Source: Helopsaltes ochotensis (Eukaryota; Chordata; Aves; Passeriformes; Locustellidae). From it: 64,000 nucleotides of DNA. Every line of letters begins with the position of its first letter. Within the stretch, counting starts at the first letter, position 1. The notes below the pieces were generated by a model, which was not told where the DNA came from, did not search any database, and saw only the letters and a list, made by a program, of their open reading frames with translations. The stretch spans positions 819,127-883,126 of the forward strand of contig VXBM01000093.1 of NCBI GenBank assembly GCA_013400155.1, read 5' to 3'. The translations under genes and the position numbers were made by a program. Of the stretch, positions 26,255-39,225 are shown piece by piece.

Positions 26255-29200
26255 TTAAGAATAGATTGGGATCACTAGGAAAGGCTGTAGCTTCCACAAG
26301 GGCCACCACTTTGGAGAGCCTCACAGGTTTGTAGTGGGGAGCAAGGCCCTTGTCCTCAATAGTGTTAAGTTGCAGCTCCATCAACCAAAGCTCTCCATCA
26401 AGGCATGTCTTACTAGCAGCAAGTGCTTTCTTGTGTGACTAAACAACAAAGATGGCCAGTGGGGAGAGCAGCCTGGCTCCCAGGGCCACCACAGGGTCAC
26501 CTCCTGTGAGCCCACGGTGGTCAGAGAAGCCCAGAGCTGGGGAGGAAGAGTCGTGGTCCAGCTGAGACTGTCTAGGGGCAGCCTGAGTGCAGCAGCCCTG
26601 ACCAGACTAGGCTGAGGCACTGCTGGAATGCCTCACTGGTGTGCTGGAGAAGAGTCAGGGAGGGAATGATCACTCAGGAGGCCACAGGTGCTGTAGTCTC
26701 CCTCCCGGCTGGGATGTGGCCACAGCAGCAGGAATTCCCTATTTACCTCTTCACTGCTGGCACAGCTCCTCATCCTGGGGGTCAACATAGTTCTGCATGG
26801 TGCCTTTCATTTGGGAAAGACACAAAGGGGCTTGGGTGTGCTGAATGTACTGGGGTAAAGAATAAACTCTGCAGGTCTGTGTAAGTTGAGTCAGAAACTC
26901 ATGACGAAGGATCAAGCCCCTTCCTCACCCCATTTTTTCTTTTTCAGAGGAAACTGTATGGAGAGCAAGGGTTTGTGATTCAGTGTTAAGAGGTAGCCTT
27001 GTACTCCAAAAGTGAAAGTACAGCAACTGTGTCATTTGGACAGGGAAAGCCTTGAATATCCCTGTTTGTTGCATAGCTAACGTTGTTTGTTTGCCACACA
27101 AAAAGAAAATCCCAGTTCCATTTGGTTTGAGATCAAGGCAAATGTCAGCCTTGGCAGACTTCATCCCCAGCTTTCATCCAGCTTTAAAGTCCAGTAGGGA
27201 AGGAGTTTTGTGTCTAGTGTGTAGGACAGGGAGTAAGCCAAAGGGACAGTTCCACAATCTCTTCTCACAGCTACTTCCTCCATGATGAAAGACTGGAATG
27301 TCTTTTTCACATCCTGGCCCAAAACCAGATTTCTTTTTAGTACTATACAAATCCTTACTCCTAGACTTAAGATGTTTCATTGTCATTATTTTTTTATCAG
27401 ATGTGTTCCTGAATGTGAAACCAAGATTTCTGAGTTAATGTGTTCCTCCCCCATTTTTAGCTAGCTTTGGGATCTGTAAACAGGATTCACAACTTTTTCC
27501 ACTTCAGCAGTTGCAGGGGTCCTTTGCTCGCCCTCTGGGATGTTGCTGGAATTTCATACCTCCATTATCTGTAGTCCATGCAAAATTAGTCAAAGCTACT
27601 TGCGTCCTGCCCTTGTCTGTAAGAGACACTTCCTCAGGAGTGGAGACAGGAAAATGGGGGAGGGATCGGAGGTGATGAGAGGGAGCAGGGGTCCATCCCT
27701 GTGGTGCACGTCTGGATGCGGAGGAAGGACCTGAGGGAAGGGGGAGGCAGAGTTTATTGTGCTAAAGGGAAACAGAGAGGACTTTCTGCCGGTGCTTATT
27801 GACACAAGGCTCGGCGGTGACTCCGGGCTTCCCTGCCGGCTCCGAGTGACGGCCAGAACAGGCTGTCCCCTTGTTCACTGGGGTCTTGTGCAGACAGACT
27901 CCTTCTGCAGGGATGGGTCCTCCTTGGGGAGCTGGCGAGGGGACAGAAACGCAGGATCCTCCAGCTGACAGTCTGCCTTTGGGGGACAGACATTTTGGGA
28001 AGGCTACAACTATTAAATTAGGGGAATCTTCCCGAGGTCCCTCTTTTGAGTTGTCCTCAAAGCAGTTGCTCTGCTGCTCAAATGTAAGAGTTATTTCTGT
28101 CTGGGCTGACCTTATGGGACACATCCAGCATATCCATGGCCAGTGTGAGTGTCCAGGCTGCCTTCTCTGGGCTGATACTCTTCCTGGTTAGGAATGACAG
28201 GAGTGGATTTACCAGCTAAGCTCAGGCACAAGGCAGAAAGTGGCTCATCTACAATGTGCTGGTTTGTTGTACAGGCTGAGCCTGTTCCGGGGACCCCAGC
28301 CATGGATGCAGCATGTCCTTGGTGCATGCTGTGCCCTGGAAATACAGCCAGAGAGTGCTGTTGTTCATTTAATTGTAATTTAGGTGAGGATTTGTATTTT
28401 TATTCTTGGACAACCCCCCAGAAGAACCCTGTGTGTCCTGGCAATTTATCTTCTCCATCATGAACAATAAACATGCCATTATAGATTGAGGAAGGGGTAT
28501 GAAAATCTTACTGTGGTTCACTTAGGCAAGGAAATCAAAGCACTGAAGGAGCTGGTTCTTGCATTATCATAGGAACTTCCCTCAAGTAAATGGCTCCTGC
28601 TGAATAGTTGGAAGGCCAAACTGATCTAACTGATCTGGTTTGGCTCTAGATGCACGTGCGTCATGACAGAAAGAAGGGAAAGGAAGATATCTGGATGAGC
28701 AGGCATAAAATATATAGTGAGATGAGAAGAATGGGGAATTAAGAAAATCAAGATAAATAGGAGAAAATGCTGGAGAAAGCACTTGCTGTGGCACTGACTG
28801 GTGTTCAGAACTGTATTAATTAGTGCTGAAAGGAACTGATGGGGATGCAGGTGAATGAAATGTACACCATCTGGAATTTGCAGGGAAAGTTTTGCCATTA
28901 AGATTGCTACTCTCCTCGCTTAGCAAAGATGTTTGGAGGTGTGAGGAGCTCTGATTACAGGTCTTTGTGTGGGAAGGTTTCTACATTCAGCTCAAAGGAT
29001 CATTAATCAACAAATCCAATCCCTTGTTTATCACAGGTCACAGAGGAGGGCCATTTATTATTCCAGTGAGAAACCCATAGTGGCTGGGTGGCCGAAGCAT
29101 GTTTTCTAGAGGATTGTCCAGTGTCTTTCTGAAGAGACAAAAAGATGACCCACCTTTTCTGTTGGAAATTGAATGGATAATTGCAACCTCGTTTTCTACC

Positions 29201-31513
29201 CCTCTGATGCCTGTTTGGATTTTGCAGGCATTAGAAGCTATGGGGTGGCTTCTTCAGGGAACCTCAGGCAGATAGAGGCAGGTTGAGAGCAGCTGATGGC
29301 ATGGAGAATTTCCTTGAAGGTGGAAAAATACAGGCAGCTGGCTTGCACTGAGAAATGTTCCTTTACTAAAGGTAAACTCGGGTGCTGCCACCCCTGTGAA
29401 CTCCAGCTGTGTGGATTAGGACCAATAAATACGCTGCTCTGCCAAGGTCTGGGCTAACTGAGGGAATGCTCAGTGTTGTTTACTGACCTTGAGGGAACAC
29501 AAGCCCATTTAGAGTAGCAGAGTGCTGTAGGTATTTGAGATCTGGGGTGACTGAGGTTTTGCTGTAACCAACTTGGAGCTCCTAAGTGTGCTGAAACGTC
29601 ACCCTGAAGCCACAGACATGTGGAGAAAACCCCATTGTACCAAAATCGCGGTTAGATAGGACAGTCAGTGAAGGTCAGTGGAATACAAGGCAAATATTGT
29701 GCTTAGGGGGAAAAAAAAGTCCATGTTTTCTGGCAGTATGAAACCCAGACCAGGGTGTTTTTTTAATGAAGAGAGCCATTTCCAAACAGGGGAAGGCTGC
29801 CAATGGTATGAGAAGCTTTTGTGATGCATAACAGGTGCTCCTCAGACCTGAGCAGAGAAAGCCACAACCGGGAGGATGTTTTTATCTGCACGTTGTGAAC
29901 TAGCAGAAGGCAAACAAGTTTCTAGGTCTGTAGGATGCAGCAGGAAAACAGATTACTGCACTGGAATAAGCCAAGGGTTTCAGCCATGGGATGTAGGGTA
30001 TTTATCCAAGGGTCATGTAGTGGGAACACGTGCAGGAGCTGTGAAATGGACAAAGACCTGATCTTGAGCTGAAAAAAAGCTGCAGAGAAAGAGAGTTGAG
30101 AGGGTCATCTCTGGGTGTGAGCATCAGAGTCATGACTTTTCTAGTGTGCTGTGTCCTACACACTAAATTTTGGCTAGTTATGGGTGCTTTAGGCTCAGCT
30201 TCACAACTGTTTGTGTTTTTTTTCTTGCATAAGGAATATCAGTATTCCTAAGTAACTGTCCTAATAAGCACAGGAAATCAGAATAGTTGCCAAGGAGGTG
30301 GAAAATGTAGTGAAATGAAAATTTCAGGAGAGTTTTGTGTTAGAAAAGTTGTGCTCAGGGTATTCAAGCTAAGTAAAACACTTAGATTTGACAGGACAAC
30401 ATTATTCTTACACGGACAACATTTCCTAGTGAAACATGCCAGTCTTCTGGGACTAGCAGATTTGGAACTATTTTAGTTTCAGAACTGTGGATAGGAAAAA
30501 TAAATTAGGAAAAGAGCCCCAGCCATTTGGAAATGCACATTTTTCCTGCTTGCTTACACTAGGTGAGAATTTGGCTCAGACAACAAGTCACGTCTGGTCT
30601 TATGGGGACATTTAGGACTGAGAGCCTTAGAGCACTGGACATATTTGAATTGAGGCCACTTGCAGCCTAAACCTTGAATCCAGTAGTGCTTTGCAGCTGC
30701 AGATAAGGATGAGGTCATATGGCAGATTGTGGTCTCCACAATACATTATTACCAGGATAATCACATGTGCAAGAAGGACTGTTAGCATCTTGCATTATTG
30801 AATTAGATCAGGTACTTGTATTTCTGAAATAAGTCCAGGACTGTGTAATTTGCTGGCTTACTAGTTTCCAGGGTGAAGCTGCCAAGAGACCATTACCAGG
30901 AGTTATGTAAGTTGACAGGGAGGGCTCAGAGGACAGTTTGAACCCTGTGATGGACAGGCAGAGATTGTGCAGTCAGTCTGGCTAAAAAATGATGGTCTAC
31001 AGACATCCCACTTCTGGGATATTTCCTATATCTTTTTCTTCTCTTAATGGCCTGATGTCCAAATGCAGCTCTCTCTGATAGTGACATTAAGGATCAAATC
31101 TAACTGGTTTAATTGGATGCTGTTCATTTAAGACAAACAGTCTTGGCCCTCTGCCTGCATCTACCATCAGACAGTGCAGAAGCTCCTCTGTGATCTCCAT
31201 GGTTGTCGGCATGGTACACCTGGATCTACCTTCACAGCCAGTATTTGTTCTGGAGCTGGCTCATTTCTAGACAAATGGGAGCATAAAGGAAGTGCAGGAC
31301 CGTATCTAGTGTATCCATCTGGACGTACCCAGAGGCAACTGTGCTTTTTGAGATTGTGACACTGCAGTCTGAAAAGTAGGCTTTGGGATTTATTCAGGAG
31401 CACGGAGACTGAAAATTTGATTCCCAAGTTCTATGCAGTTGAAGCAAACCTGCCAGTTGAACTGACTGTTACAGCTGTAATAGACAACTTGAATCCTTTT
31501 TAGAGAAGTCCTC

Positions 31514-31550
31514 ATATTTTTAAAAATTTTTATATATTTTTAAAATGTTT
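31514..31550. repeat. AT-rich low-complexity tract
   Basis: The tract is almost entirely A and T and contains the palindrome ATTTTTAAAAAT. It is simple sequence with no further feature. Confidence 0.6.
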
Positions 31551-32513
31551 ATTTATGGGTGATTCCTGGCTCTTCTTTCAGGTCGGAACTTCTGAGGTAT
31601 CCTAAAGAAAGCACTTCAAAATGGCTAGACTCTTTTCAGGAAAGTAGTCCTAAAAGCCATCCCATGGGTCCTGAATGAGTGGCTGGAGCTGCACAAATAC
31701 ATAGTTTTATAATCCACAAAGAACTCTCTGGTCCAGCCTTCTGCATAACTGGTGTGCTTTACTCAGGAATTTAGCTCATTGCTTTTTTCTTGAGATTTAG
31801 CAGAGTGTTTGGAAATACTTGATTTGAAAGACTTTGCTAGAAGGAGGATGTACCCTGGTTCCAGTGATGACAGTGACACATTTGATCTCCCCCACTTCCT
31901 TCTCCTGGCAAGTTGCAATTGTGACATTTGGTCTATCACCAGAGGCTCAAACTGTAGGATTTTGGGATCTGTTTTGTGGCCTGGGGGAGGGGTGGCATAT
32001 GGAATAAATGTTCTGCATTCAATTGCTCCCCTGGGCTTCAATGCAGGCTCATCACACTAGCAGATCTAGACAAGGGAACATGGTATTTCTAAATTTTGAG
32101 ACTCAAAAAGCTATTACAGTCTGTTTTCCCACTACAATGTACAAGAATTCTTGAAACAAAAATAAGATCCTGTCTCTGCCACTTATCCAGAGCCTCAGAG
32201 ATGCAATCAACCCAGCAGTCATCCCCTCGCCAGAAATAAAAATATCCGTGGTGGGGTTTTATTTCCTTCTTCTGGAGACCTGGGATAGCAACACATGATT
32301 TGGTGCTGCTGACATCTGGCAGCATCGTTCCTATTTACTGTAAACACGAGTCATCGCCCATGGAGTGTTTTATTGCTTGTGGTTTCCATCTTGTTGTATG
32401 CAGCAATTATGCACATGGCGCAATCTTTCCATGTCAATAAAAATGTTTCATTCTCAGCAAGGAACTTAAGAATGAACCCAGCAATTCTTTGGGGCTACTG
32501 TGCTGAGTTAAAT

Positions 32514-32563
32514 GGGATGTGATGGGGAGGGGCACGGCAGGGGGTCGGTGTGGAGGGCAGGGG
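32514..32563 (+). other. G-rich cluster with G-quadruplex motif
   Basis: G-runs at 32514-32516, 32524-32527, 32529-32532 and 32540-32544 have loops of 7, 1 and 7 and so form a canonical motif. Further G-runs follow at 32555-32557 and 32560-32563. The cluster lies on the TRABD2B sense strand in otherwise AT-rich intron. Confidence 0.6.
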
Positions 32564-33239
32564 TGGTTTTTGGGGTCACTTGGTGGGACTCACGGACTCA
32601 GGGCAGTGCGCAGAAAGTTAGTGTGAGCGTTCACTTCTCCAGCCTGGGGCTGAGAAAAGGCCTCACAGCTTTTGTTTGCTTTGTTGGCAAAACGTCGTGC
32701 AGCAGGATGCCTTGTGAGTGCTGCTGGAGACTTTCCTTCATGCTAATTTCTGTTTCTGTCTTTACTTTTTTTTCCCTGATTATCCAGGAGTTTGGAGATG
32801 TTTTCAGTAAAGGATTCATAAGAGAATCTTCAAAGGAGACCACAGCCAGGGCAAAATCATAGGCATGACTGGAAAAGTAGTGTTTTAAATTAGAGTGAAA
32901 GCTCGGGGAAAGTCACTTAGGCCTAAATCCATAAGTTGATTTAAGCCTCTTATTGCTGCTTGGGTGCCCTGTGTTCCCTATGGAGTTACACATCTAAAGG
33001 TCTTTATGATTCCCACCTCATTCTTCCCTTGGCTTCTTGGGAGATGGAGTGCAATGTCTGCCTGCTTTGGTGGGAGCAGGAGTGCATTTGTCTGGGGCTC
33101 CAGACAGCGTGGCTGGTCTTGGCAATCGCCCAGCTCCTCTCCGCAGTGCTGGCGAGGGACAGGCCCTTCTGGTGGGTGACTCATCTCCACAGAGCAAAGA
33201 TGTCTGAGATACGGGGCAGGGATCGCTCCCTGGAGGTGC

Positions 33240-33600
33240 CAGCCCCTCTCCAATGGCTCTCTGTGGAGCTTAGCCAAGGAGTTCAGACTCGGCGCCTAAG
33301 TTTTAGGCAGCTGATGGTATGGGAGGTGAATTTCACCCCCGGGAACTTCGGGTGGAATTTAAACTGTCTGAAAATGACAGTTGTGCAAGCAATAATAAAC
33401 AGTCTGTATGGTTCCACGTCTGGAATCTCCTTATAAACAGGGGCATGCAAATCAATTAGATAAAAATCTGAGCATTTCTGAATTTCCTGCCCAAACTTGA
33501 GCAGAATCTGCTTTTGGATTTGATGAAAATCCCCTTCACTCTCCAACCTATATGTAAGTCTGGTTCTGCCCGACAGGCTATCTTGTTTCACACAGGGATG
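33240..33600. promoter_or_regulatory. Candidate conserved noncoding element with palindrome and POU/homeodomain motifs
   Basis: This block contains a perfect 13-bp palindrome, GGTGAATTTCACC (33325-33337). An imperfect larger inverted repeat pairs AATTTCACCC with GGGTGGAATT across 33329-33359. An exact POU octamer, ATGCAAAT (33445-33452), abuts CAATTAG (33453-33459). Short ORFs on both strands cross it but match nothing I know. The dense motif content suggests an enhancer; constraint is inferred and untested. Confidence 0.35.
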
Positions 33601-35316
33601 GAGATGTCATAGCCTTGGGATGCTCTCAGAGTGACCCATCTCTGGACATCCCTAACTTCACCAAGATGGTGAGAGTCAGGGCTGGGAACCTTCTGGGAAG
33701 AGCCCAAAGATGTGGCATGACTGCTGACTCAGTGCTGCTGATCGAAGTGCTCCAGATAAGCTGAGATGTAGATAAGCACCACAACTCCCAAGCAGTTATC
33801 CAAACCAAAGCTTTCAACATTTATCCACCTTGACTGTACATGACTTTGCCCTTAGCAACAGAGATTACACCCACTTTTTTCTTCACTACTGTCAGCGGAG
33901 GAGCAAGAACCTACTTGAAGACAAGTAAAACACCTTAGGCTTTTAGGTTCCCACACCCTTCTTGTTCCTTTTTCAGAAACTAGTCTGATTATGTATTCAT
34001 TTCTCACTGTAGTCACTACCTGAGAAACCACAAATTCAGGTAGGAGTGCTGGGCAGCTCCTTGAGAAGGGAATTGCTCCCTGAGTCTACCAGAATGGGGA
34101 GGGCTTGTAGGGTCTCACTGCCATCACTTGGCCTCATTTGATGTGCATTAGTTCTATCAGCTGCCTACAAAAGGCAGGATTTTATTTATTTGTTGATTAT
34201 TTTTCCCTTCTAAATTTAAATGGTATTTGTTTGTTCTCTTTCTCTTGATTCCCTGGAGAGAAGAGAATAGATGTGACCCCATCCATTTGCTCCCTTCTGT
34301 GTATAAAAAATGCTCAGGTGCCTTGTGGCTGTGTCTCGCTCATGCACTTAGGGTAAAACCTGTGTTTGACTTAGGGAAAAATTCCTAGGAGTGACAAGAG
34401 GCCTTCTTTTCCTTCGTTTTTTGTGTCTGCTAAGCAGCATTGGGTATGGGCCACTCTACTCTGACCAGTAGGCATTATCACCTAACAAATTACCTGTTCT
34501 TGTAAGGATCAGGGTTTCTTCCTTCTGCCTGTAGTGCATTGTAATTTTTTTTGTGGCTTTTGGTTTTTCAAATTATAGATTTTAAGTTGTTATAGATTAT
34601 GTGGAAGTGCTCTGTGGCTTGTGGTGTGTTGAGCTATGTGGAGTCAAGTTTGGTGGACCTTTCTGAATAAATGTTGTTATACATTGGCTGCAAGGGGCTG
34701 CATGTGATGAACCAGAGATTTGTGTTTGAGTCCAGGGATTCTCCATTCATTTGGGCACATGCAAGTAAATGTTACTGCACTTTCTTTCAAAAACTGCCCT
34801 AATCTTCATATTTATGGGGAATTCAAACTGTCCAGAGGTGCTAACTCACCAGGCAGCCTTAGACATTCGTGTTCTCTCATTCCTTATTAATGGGTCAAGC
34901 AACTCATTGGCAACGTTATAAGAAGCTTCAGTTCTTACCTGGAAGGTCACCTCTGAAAAGAAGCCTTTCTTTTCCCACGTATCTCTTCCCTCGGCCTTTC
35001 CGTTAGGGAGAACTGGGCCAAGAACACGATTTTTTTTTTTTTCACAGAAAACTAAAATAAAAGTATTTATACTCTTGGAAAAGTACAGTTTTATTTATTA
35101 GTAAGGAAAAAAAATGTTGTATGTGTTCTGTGTATACGTATTATATTGTAAGTACCAAGAGGTTTCCATTCTGCACCTTCCTCCTGCCTTTTTCTTTAGA
35201 ATAAATGTTTTGGTTTCAGCCCCTTTTTTGATGGATTGGACAATTCTGGTGGAAAAAACCCCCTTTAATCCCATGAAGTGTTAATTTTTTTACAAACCTC
35301 CCACTTTTCATCAAGC

Positions 35317-35540
35317 AGAATCACAGAATGATTCAGATTTGAAAAGACCTCTAAGACTGAGTCCAGCCATTAATCCAGCACTGCCCAGCCTACCACAAAA
35401 CGTGTCCCTGAATGCCACATTTATATGTCCATTAAATACCTCCAGGGATGGCGACTCCTCCACTTCCCTTGGCAGCCTGTTCAGTGCCTGGTCACCTTTT
35501 CAATGAAGAAACTTTTCCTAATACTGAATTTTGTTTAAAA
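35317..35540 (-). mobile_element. CR1 LINE 3'-end fragment
   Basis: On the plus strand it begins AGAATCACAGAATGATTCAG, the reverse complement of the CR1 3' terminus, whose sense strand ends in repeated ATTCTRTG. It continues with diagnostic words in CR1 order: ACCTCTAAGACTGAGTCCAG, then TACCTCCAGGGATGGCGACT, then CTTGGCAGCCTGTTCAGTGC, then a TTTTCCTAATA element. It is 5'-truncated, which is usual for CR1, and too short to encode anything. It lies antisense to TRABD2B. Confidence 0.9.
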
Positions 35541-38500
35541 ACATTTCAGATATCTGTACTGTCAGCACTCCAGGCACAAAATGCTAATGGTAAAAATCAT
35601 GGCATGTGTATGGAATTCCTTGAGCAGGCATCAGATGGAAAACCCTTGGAGCAGTAGTGATGTGACCTGCATTTGACCATGGTATCTAGAACCTATGGGT
35701 CCATATCCTGTGAGGTATTCACTTTTAAAACATTGAAACAGTTTTCTCATGAAGTGAAAACTCTTCACTGGCACAAAGTGCTGAAATACACCTGAATATG
35801 AGGGCCTTGGACAAACACCTTTAAAGTAATGATGCTGAGTGCAATTGTCTTGTGGTTTGCTTTTCCTCAGAAAAGTCCTCAAAGTCAGGTCTGGTTGCTC
35901 CAAGCTGGTCCAGTTGAAGTTTGGAAATCTGCAAGAAGATAATTGACAGGACCTCTCTGGATCTTGGCTTCAGTGCTGGACCACTCTCCCTCTGAACAAC
36001 TTTGTTTCATAATACCCAGTTTCAGCTTATCTTGTGCTCTTTGTGTCAATTGCCTTTTGTAATTTTTTTCTAGGCACCTCTGAAAAGAGCTCAATTCCAT
36101 CTTCTCAGTAACTCCTTTCTAGACAGTGTTTAGCTCTCTCCCTTTACCTTTACTCCTGGGTACTCGACTGAGAAATAGTTTTAAAAATCTGACTGAAGCA
36201 CCTTGTGTTGGTTTAAAAAAAAAGAAAAACCAACAAAAAACAAAACCCAAACACAACTTATTAAACAGCTCTGGCAGTTCTATCAGTAATTTCTAGGAGA
36301 GCAGAGTTAGCCCAATAGTAAATCCTTTCATGAGTCCTTTCCTTCATGTTTTTAGTGTGCTTTCCAAACCAAAAAAGATTAAATGCTCCCTAATACTCAT
36401 CCTAACCAAACAGAAGTTCTGACCTCTTTAAGCTGTGACCTCTAAGGTCAATATTTGCAAAACAAAGCTGTCTGACCAGAGATGTGAGGTGTTGGTAAAC
36501 GTTAGTGGTCAGCTGCCATGCAGACATTGGCCACAACTCTCTGTTGGACAGTTTTGGTTTTGGGAAACTTGCTGGAGTTGCTGTCTTACAAATGACAACA
36601 AAATATGAGCTTCTGGTGGTCAACCTTCCCCTTTTCTGAGGACAACCTGGCAGAAAGCAAACACACATTTGGGTCTGCGTGTGTAAAACACGTTTGGCAC
36701 TCAGTACTCGTGAGATTGCCCCAGCCAGGAGAACCCAACCAGGGCAGCCAGACACTTGCACAGACGTGGGAGGTGGCTGGGCGGGGATGTTTACCCTCCT
36801 GGCATGTGGCACTGCAGTGTGTTTGCATGTTCATGTGTGTCTTTTCTCCAGGCAGACTTTACCCAGCTGTCCTGTGCTCTCAGGAGCAGTTCCTCTGCTG
36901 GCAAGTGTGCCTGCACAGCCCAAGGAAATCAGACGGGAACTTCCCCTCAGGCTCTCCACTGGCTTTCCATGGGGCAAGAGCAAGTGTTTCCTAGGTATGA
37001 AATGATGAGCATTGAGGAGTGCTGAGGTACTCAGAGAAGCTAAAAATGGCTTCCTCAAGTGCCGCTGGATGGTGGTCAGAAGGATCTATTTTTACTTGCC
37101 TTGTGTTTGCACAGAGGCATCCATGCATGACTTTCTGTTGTTCCTGGAGTCTTTCAAGCATATGGTAAATAGACTTTCAATGGGTTGGAACCTATTGCTT
37201 CAGGAAATGTTGTTACAAATTGTTTTTCCACTGCAGTGCATTGAGGGTTTTTCATGCCACCCCCAACACAAGCTCTGAAATCCAAGTGGACTCCAGAAGG
37301 GAGTGGCCAAGAGTTTTCAAGGCGTTGTGAAACCTATTAGGCCCTGCAGTGAAAGTGGTAAAAGCAGCATAAAACAAATCAGAGTGTAAAAAAGCAGGGG
37401 CTGTTACTCAGAATGCAGTGAAACCATGTTTCCTTAACTAGGTTAGTTTATGTCTTGTGGTATATAAAGAAATAAAAAATTACTTAAATTGCAATAAGCC
37501 ATGTTTTTCTAACTAAATAGATTGCCTTATATGTTGTGGTGGGGGAAAAAAAATGTTGATTAAGAGACTGGTTTGGTTTTTTTCTTAGTCTCCCTTGACA
37601 GGCTGGATTTCTGATGCCTGTGTTGTTTAGTGACAATCTTTGACTTTGGGGCTCTTTTTTTTTGCTAGTTCTTCTCAGATGCTTATAAGCAGATGTTGCC
37701 CATAAATACCTATGGGAAAGGCACATTTTTCTTTAGCAGTCACTCTTCATCCATGGAGATGTTCTCCATCTCTCTTGAGCCTCAGCCTCACAGGACTCTT
37801 TCTGTTATATAGGACATCTCTTGACCATGAGATCCTTTTTCTTCCACATCAAGTGATCTCATCTATTTTTCCTGCAAAAACTTTGTTTCGAGGAACTCTT
37901 TCACACAGTGCACCCTTTATGATGTCAAGGTCTCATCAAGTTTTCCTCCCAAATTAAAAAAAAAAATCAAACCACTAATATGTGTGGGCACAAATCCAAG
38001 GGCTCCAGTGTATTTTCCATTTATACCAGCTGGCAGATCACATTTAGTGAGTGAAAAGGTGAGAAATTGAGCTGAATACCCAGCACAGCAAACTGTCATA
38101 GGTAGGACTGATAATGATGGAAAAGTAGGATGGATTTTGTTTGCATTTGGGAAATGGCCAGATAAGTTGAACAAAAAGATTGTTCTACTTCATGGAAAAC
38201 CTTTAAATCCACAGTGCTGGGATAGGATTTTAAAGATGACATCAAGGCATCAAACTTCAATTCAAAATATTTTCGGGAGAAAATTCTATCTCCTTCTGCT
38301 TGACTAAGATACCCTTCAGCTTTTGTGGCATCACACCTCTGACCTGGGTTTGGAGCATGGCAGTCAGTGGACTGCTGGAGAATTATAGTTTTGATTCAGA
38401 TTGTACTCTCTGTTAGCTGAGCACTACAGAAATCCTTGCTTTTTCCTCTGAAGCAGCTGATACTGCTGGTGACAGGATACTGGATTTAAAGGCACCACTG

Positions 38501-39179
38501 TTGTGGTATATTTGTCAATTCCACAGGTTAGGAAGAAACCAAAAAAATGCACTCGTCTCCTACAGTATGTGCAGACTCAGAAATAATTACCTTCTGGCAG
38601 AATGTGGTGCCTCTACATTGCTCTTTGTATCTTGCTGAAATGTTGTCTTCCAGGAGTCAGCTTTTCAGAGTCAGAGTATGCACTGCACATCACCATCTGT
38701 GGAGCACAGTTAGAGGGGTAGGGGATCCTCACAAGTAATGAAACTCAGAGGAGTGGGTACTCGGCTTGTATCTGAAATGAAGAGCAGGCAGAGAAAACCT
38801 GGGGCAGCAAGGTATCTCTGTGATGAAGTAATTAAACAAAACAGAGGAATGTATCTACCTTGAAAGCCTGCTCCAGTCAAATCAAAAGCAGATGGAAGGC
38901 ATTTAGAAGAAACTCAGGCTGGCTGAGCTGCGTTCAGGCAGATAAAAGACTTTGCTAAAGAATATATCTTCCTCTTAACACAGAGAGGAAGTCCTACAAC
39001 TCATGTGGGCTTCAAGTGATGACATCTGGTTCAAGTATCACGGTCCTCTTCTGAGGAAACAGCACAAAGGGTTGTCACCACCCCGGTGAAACATTCAGAA
39101 GGCTGCAGCAGGGCTGAGTCTGTTCTCTTGGAGCAGAAAGCAGAGCCAAGCTCTGATGACAACAGATGGACAGAGCTGA

Positions 39180-39186
39180 TTTTTTT

Positions 39187-39224
<38 letters not shown>
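39180..39224 (-). repeat. T8-C-T36 homopolymer (A-tract on minus strand)
   Basis: Eight Ts, one C and thirty-six Ts are followed by GAGAAAAACAG. On the minus strand it reads as a long A-tract. No AATAAA lies just upstream on that strand and no gene-like sequence precedes it, so a poly(A) tail of a retrocopy is not supported. The tract produces Lys-rich artefact ORFs. Confidence 0.9.

Positions 39225-39225
<1 letters not shown>

Larger units (their letters stand above)
13340..32500. other. Intron stretch, mostly featureless
   Basis: No coding exon or RNA gene is recognised. It contains a T15 run, an (AT)7 repeat, the A67 tract, a doubtful old CR1 remnant near 17.8-18.0 kb and a 31-bp tandem duplication near 26.2 kb. 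Two GC-richer patches, near 22.5-22.65 kb and 27.65-28.0 kb, have extra CpGs but no exon-like structure that I can defend. Confidence 0.55.

Noticed and set aside
32960..33436. 158-codon ORF
   Set aside because: It has no recognised domain, overlaps frames on the other strand and runs through the palindrome-rich block. Its length is near what chance gives over 64 kb.
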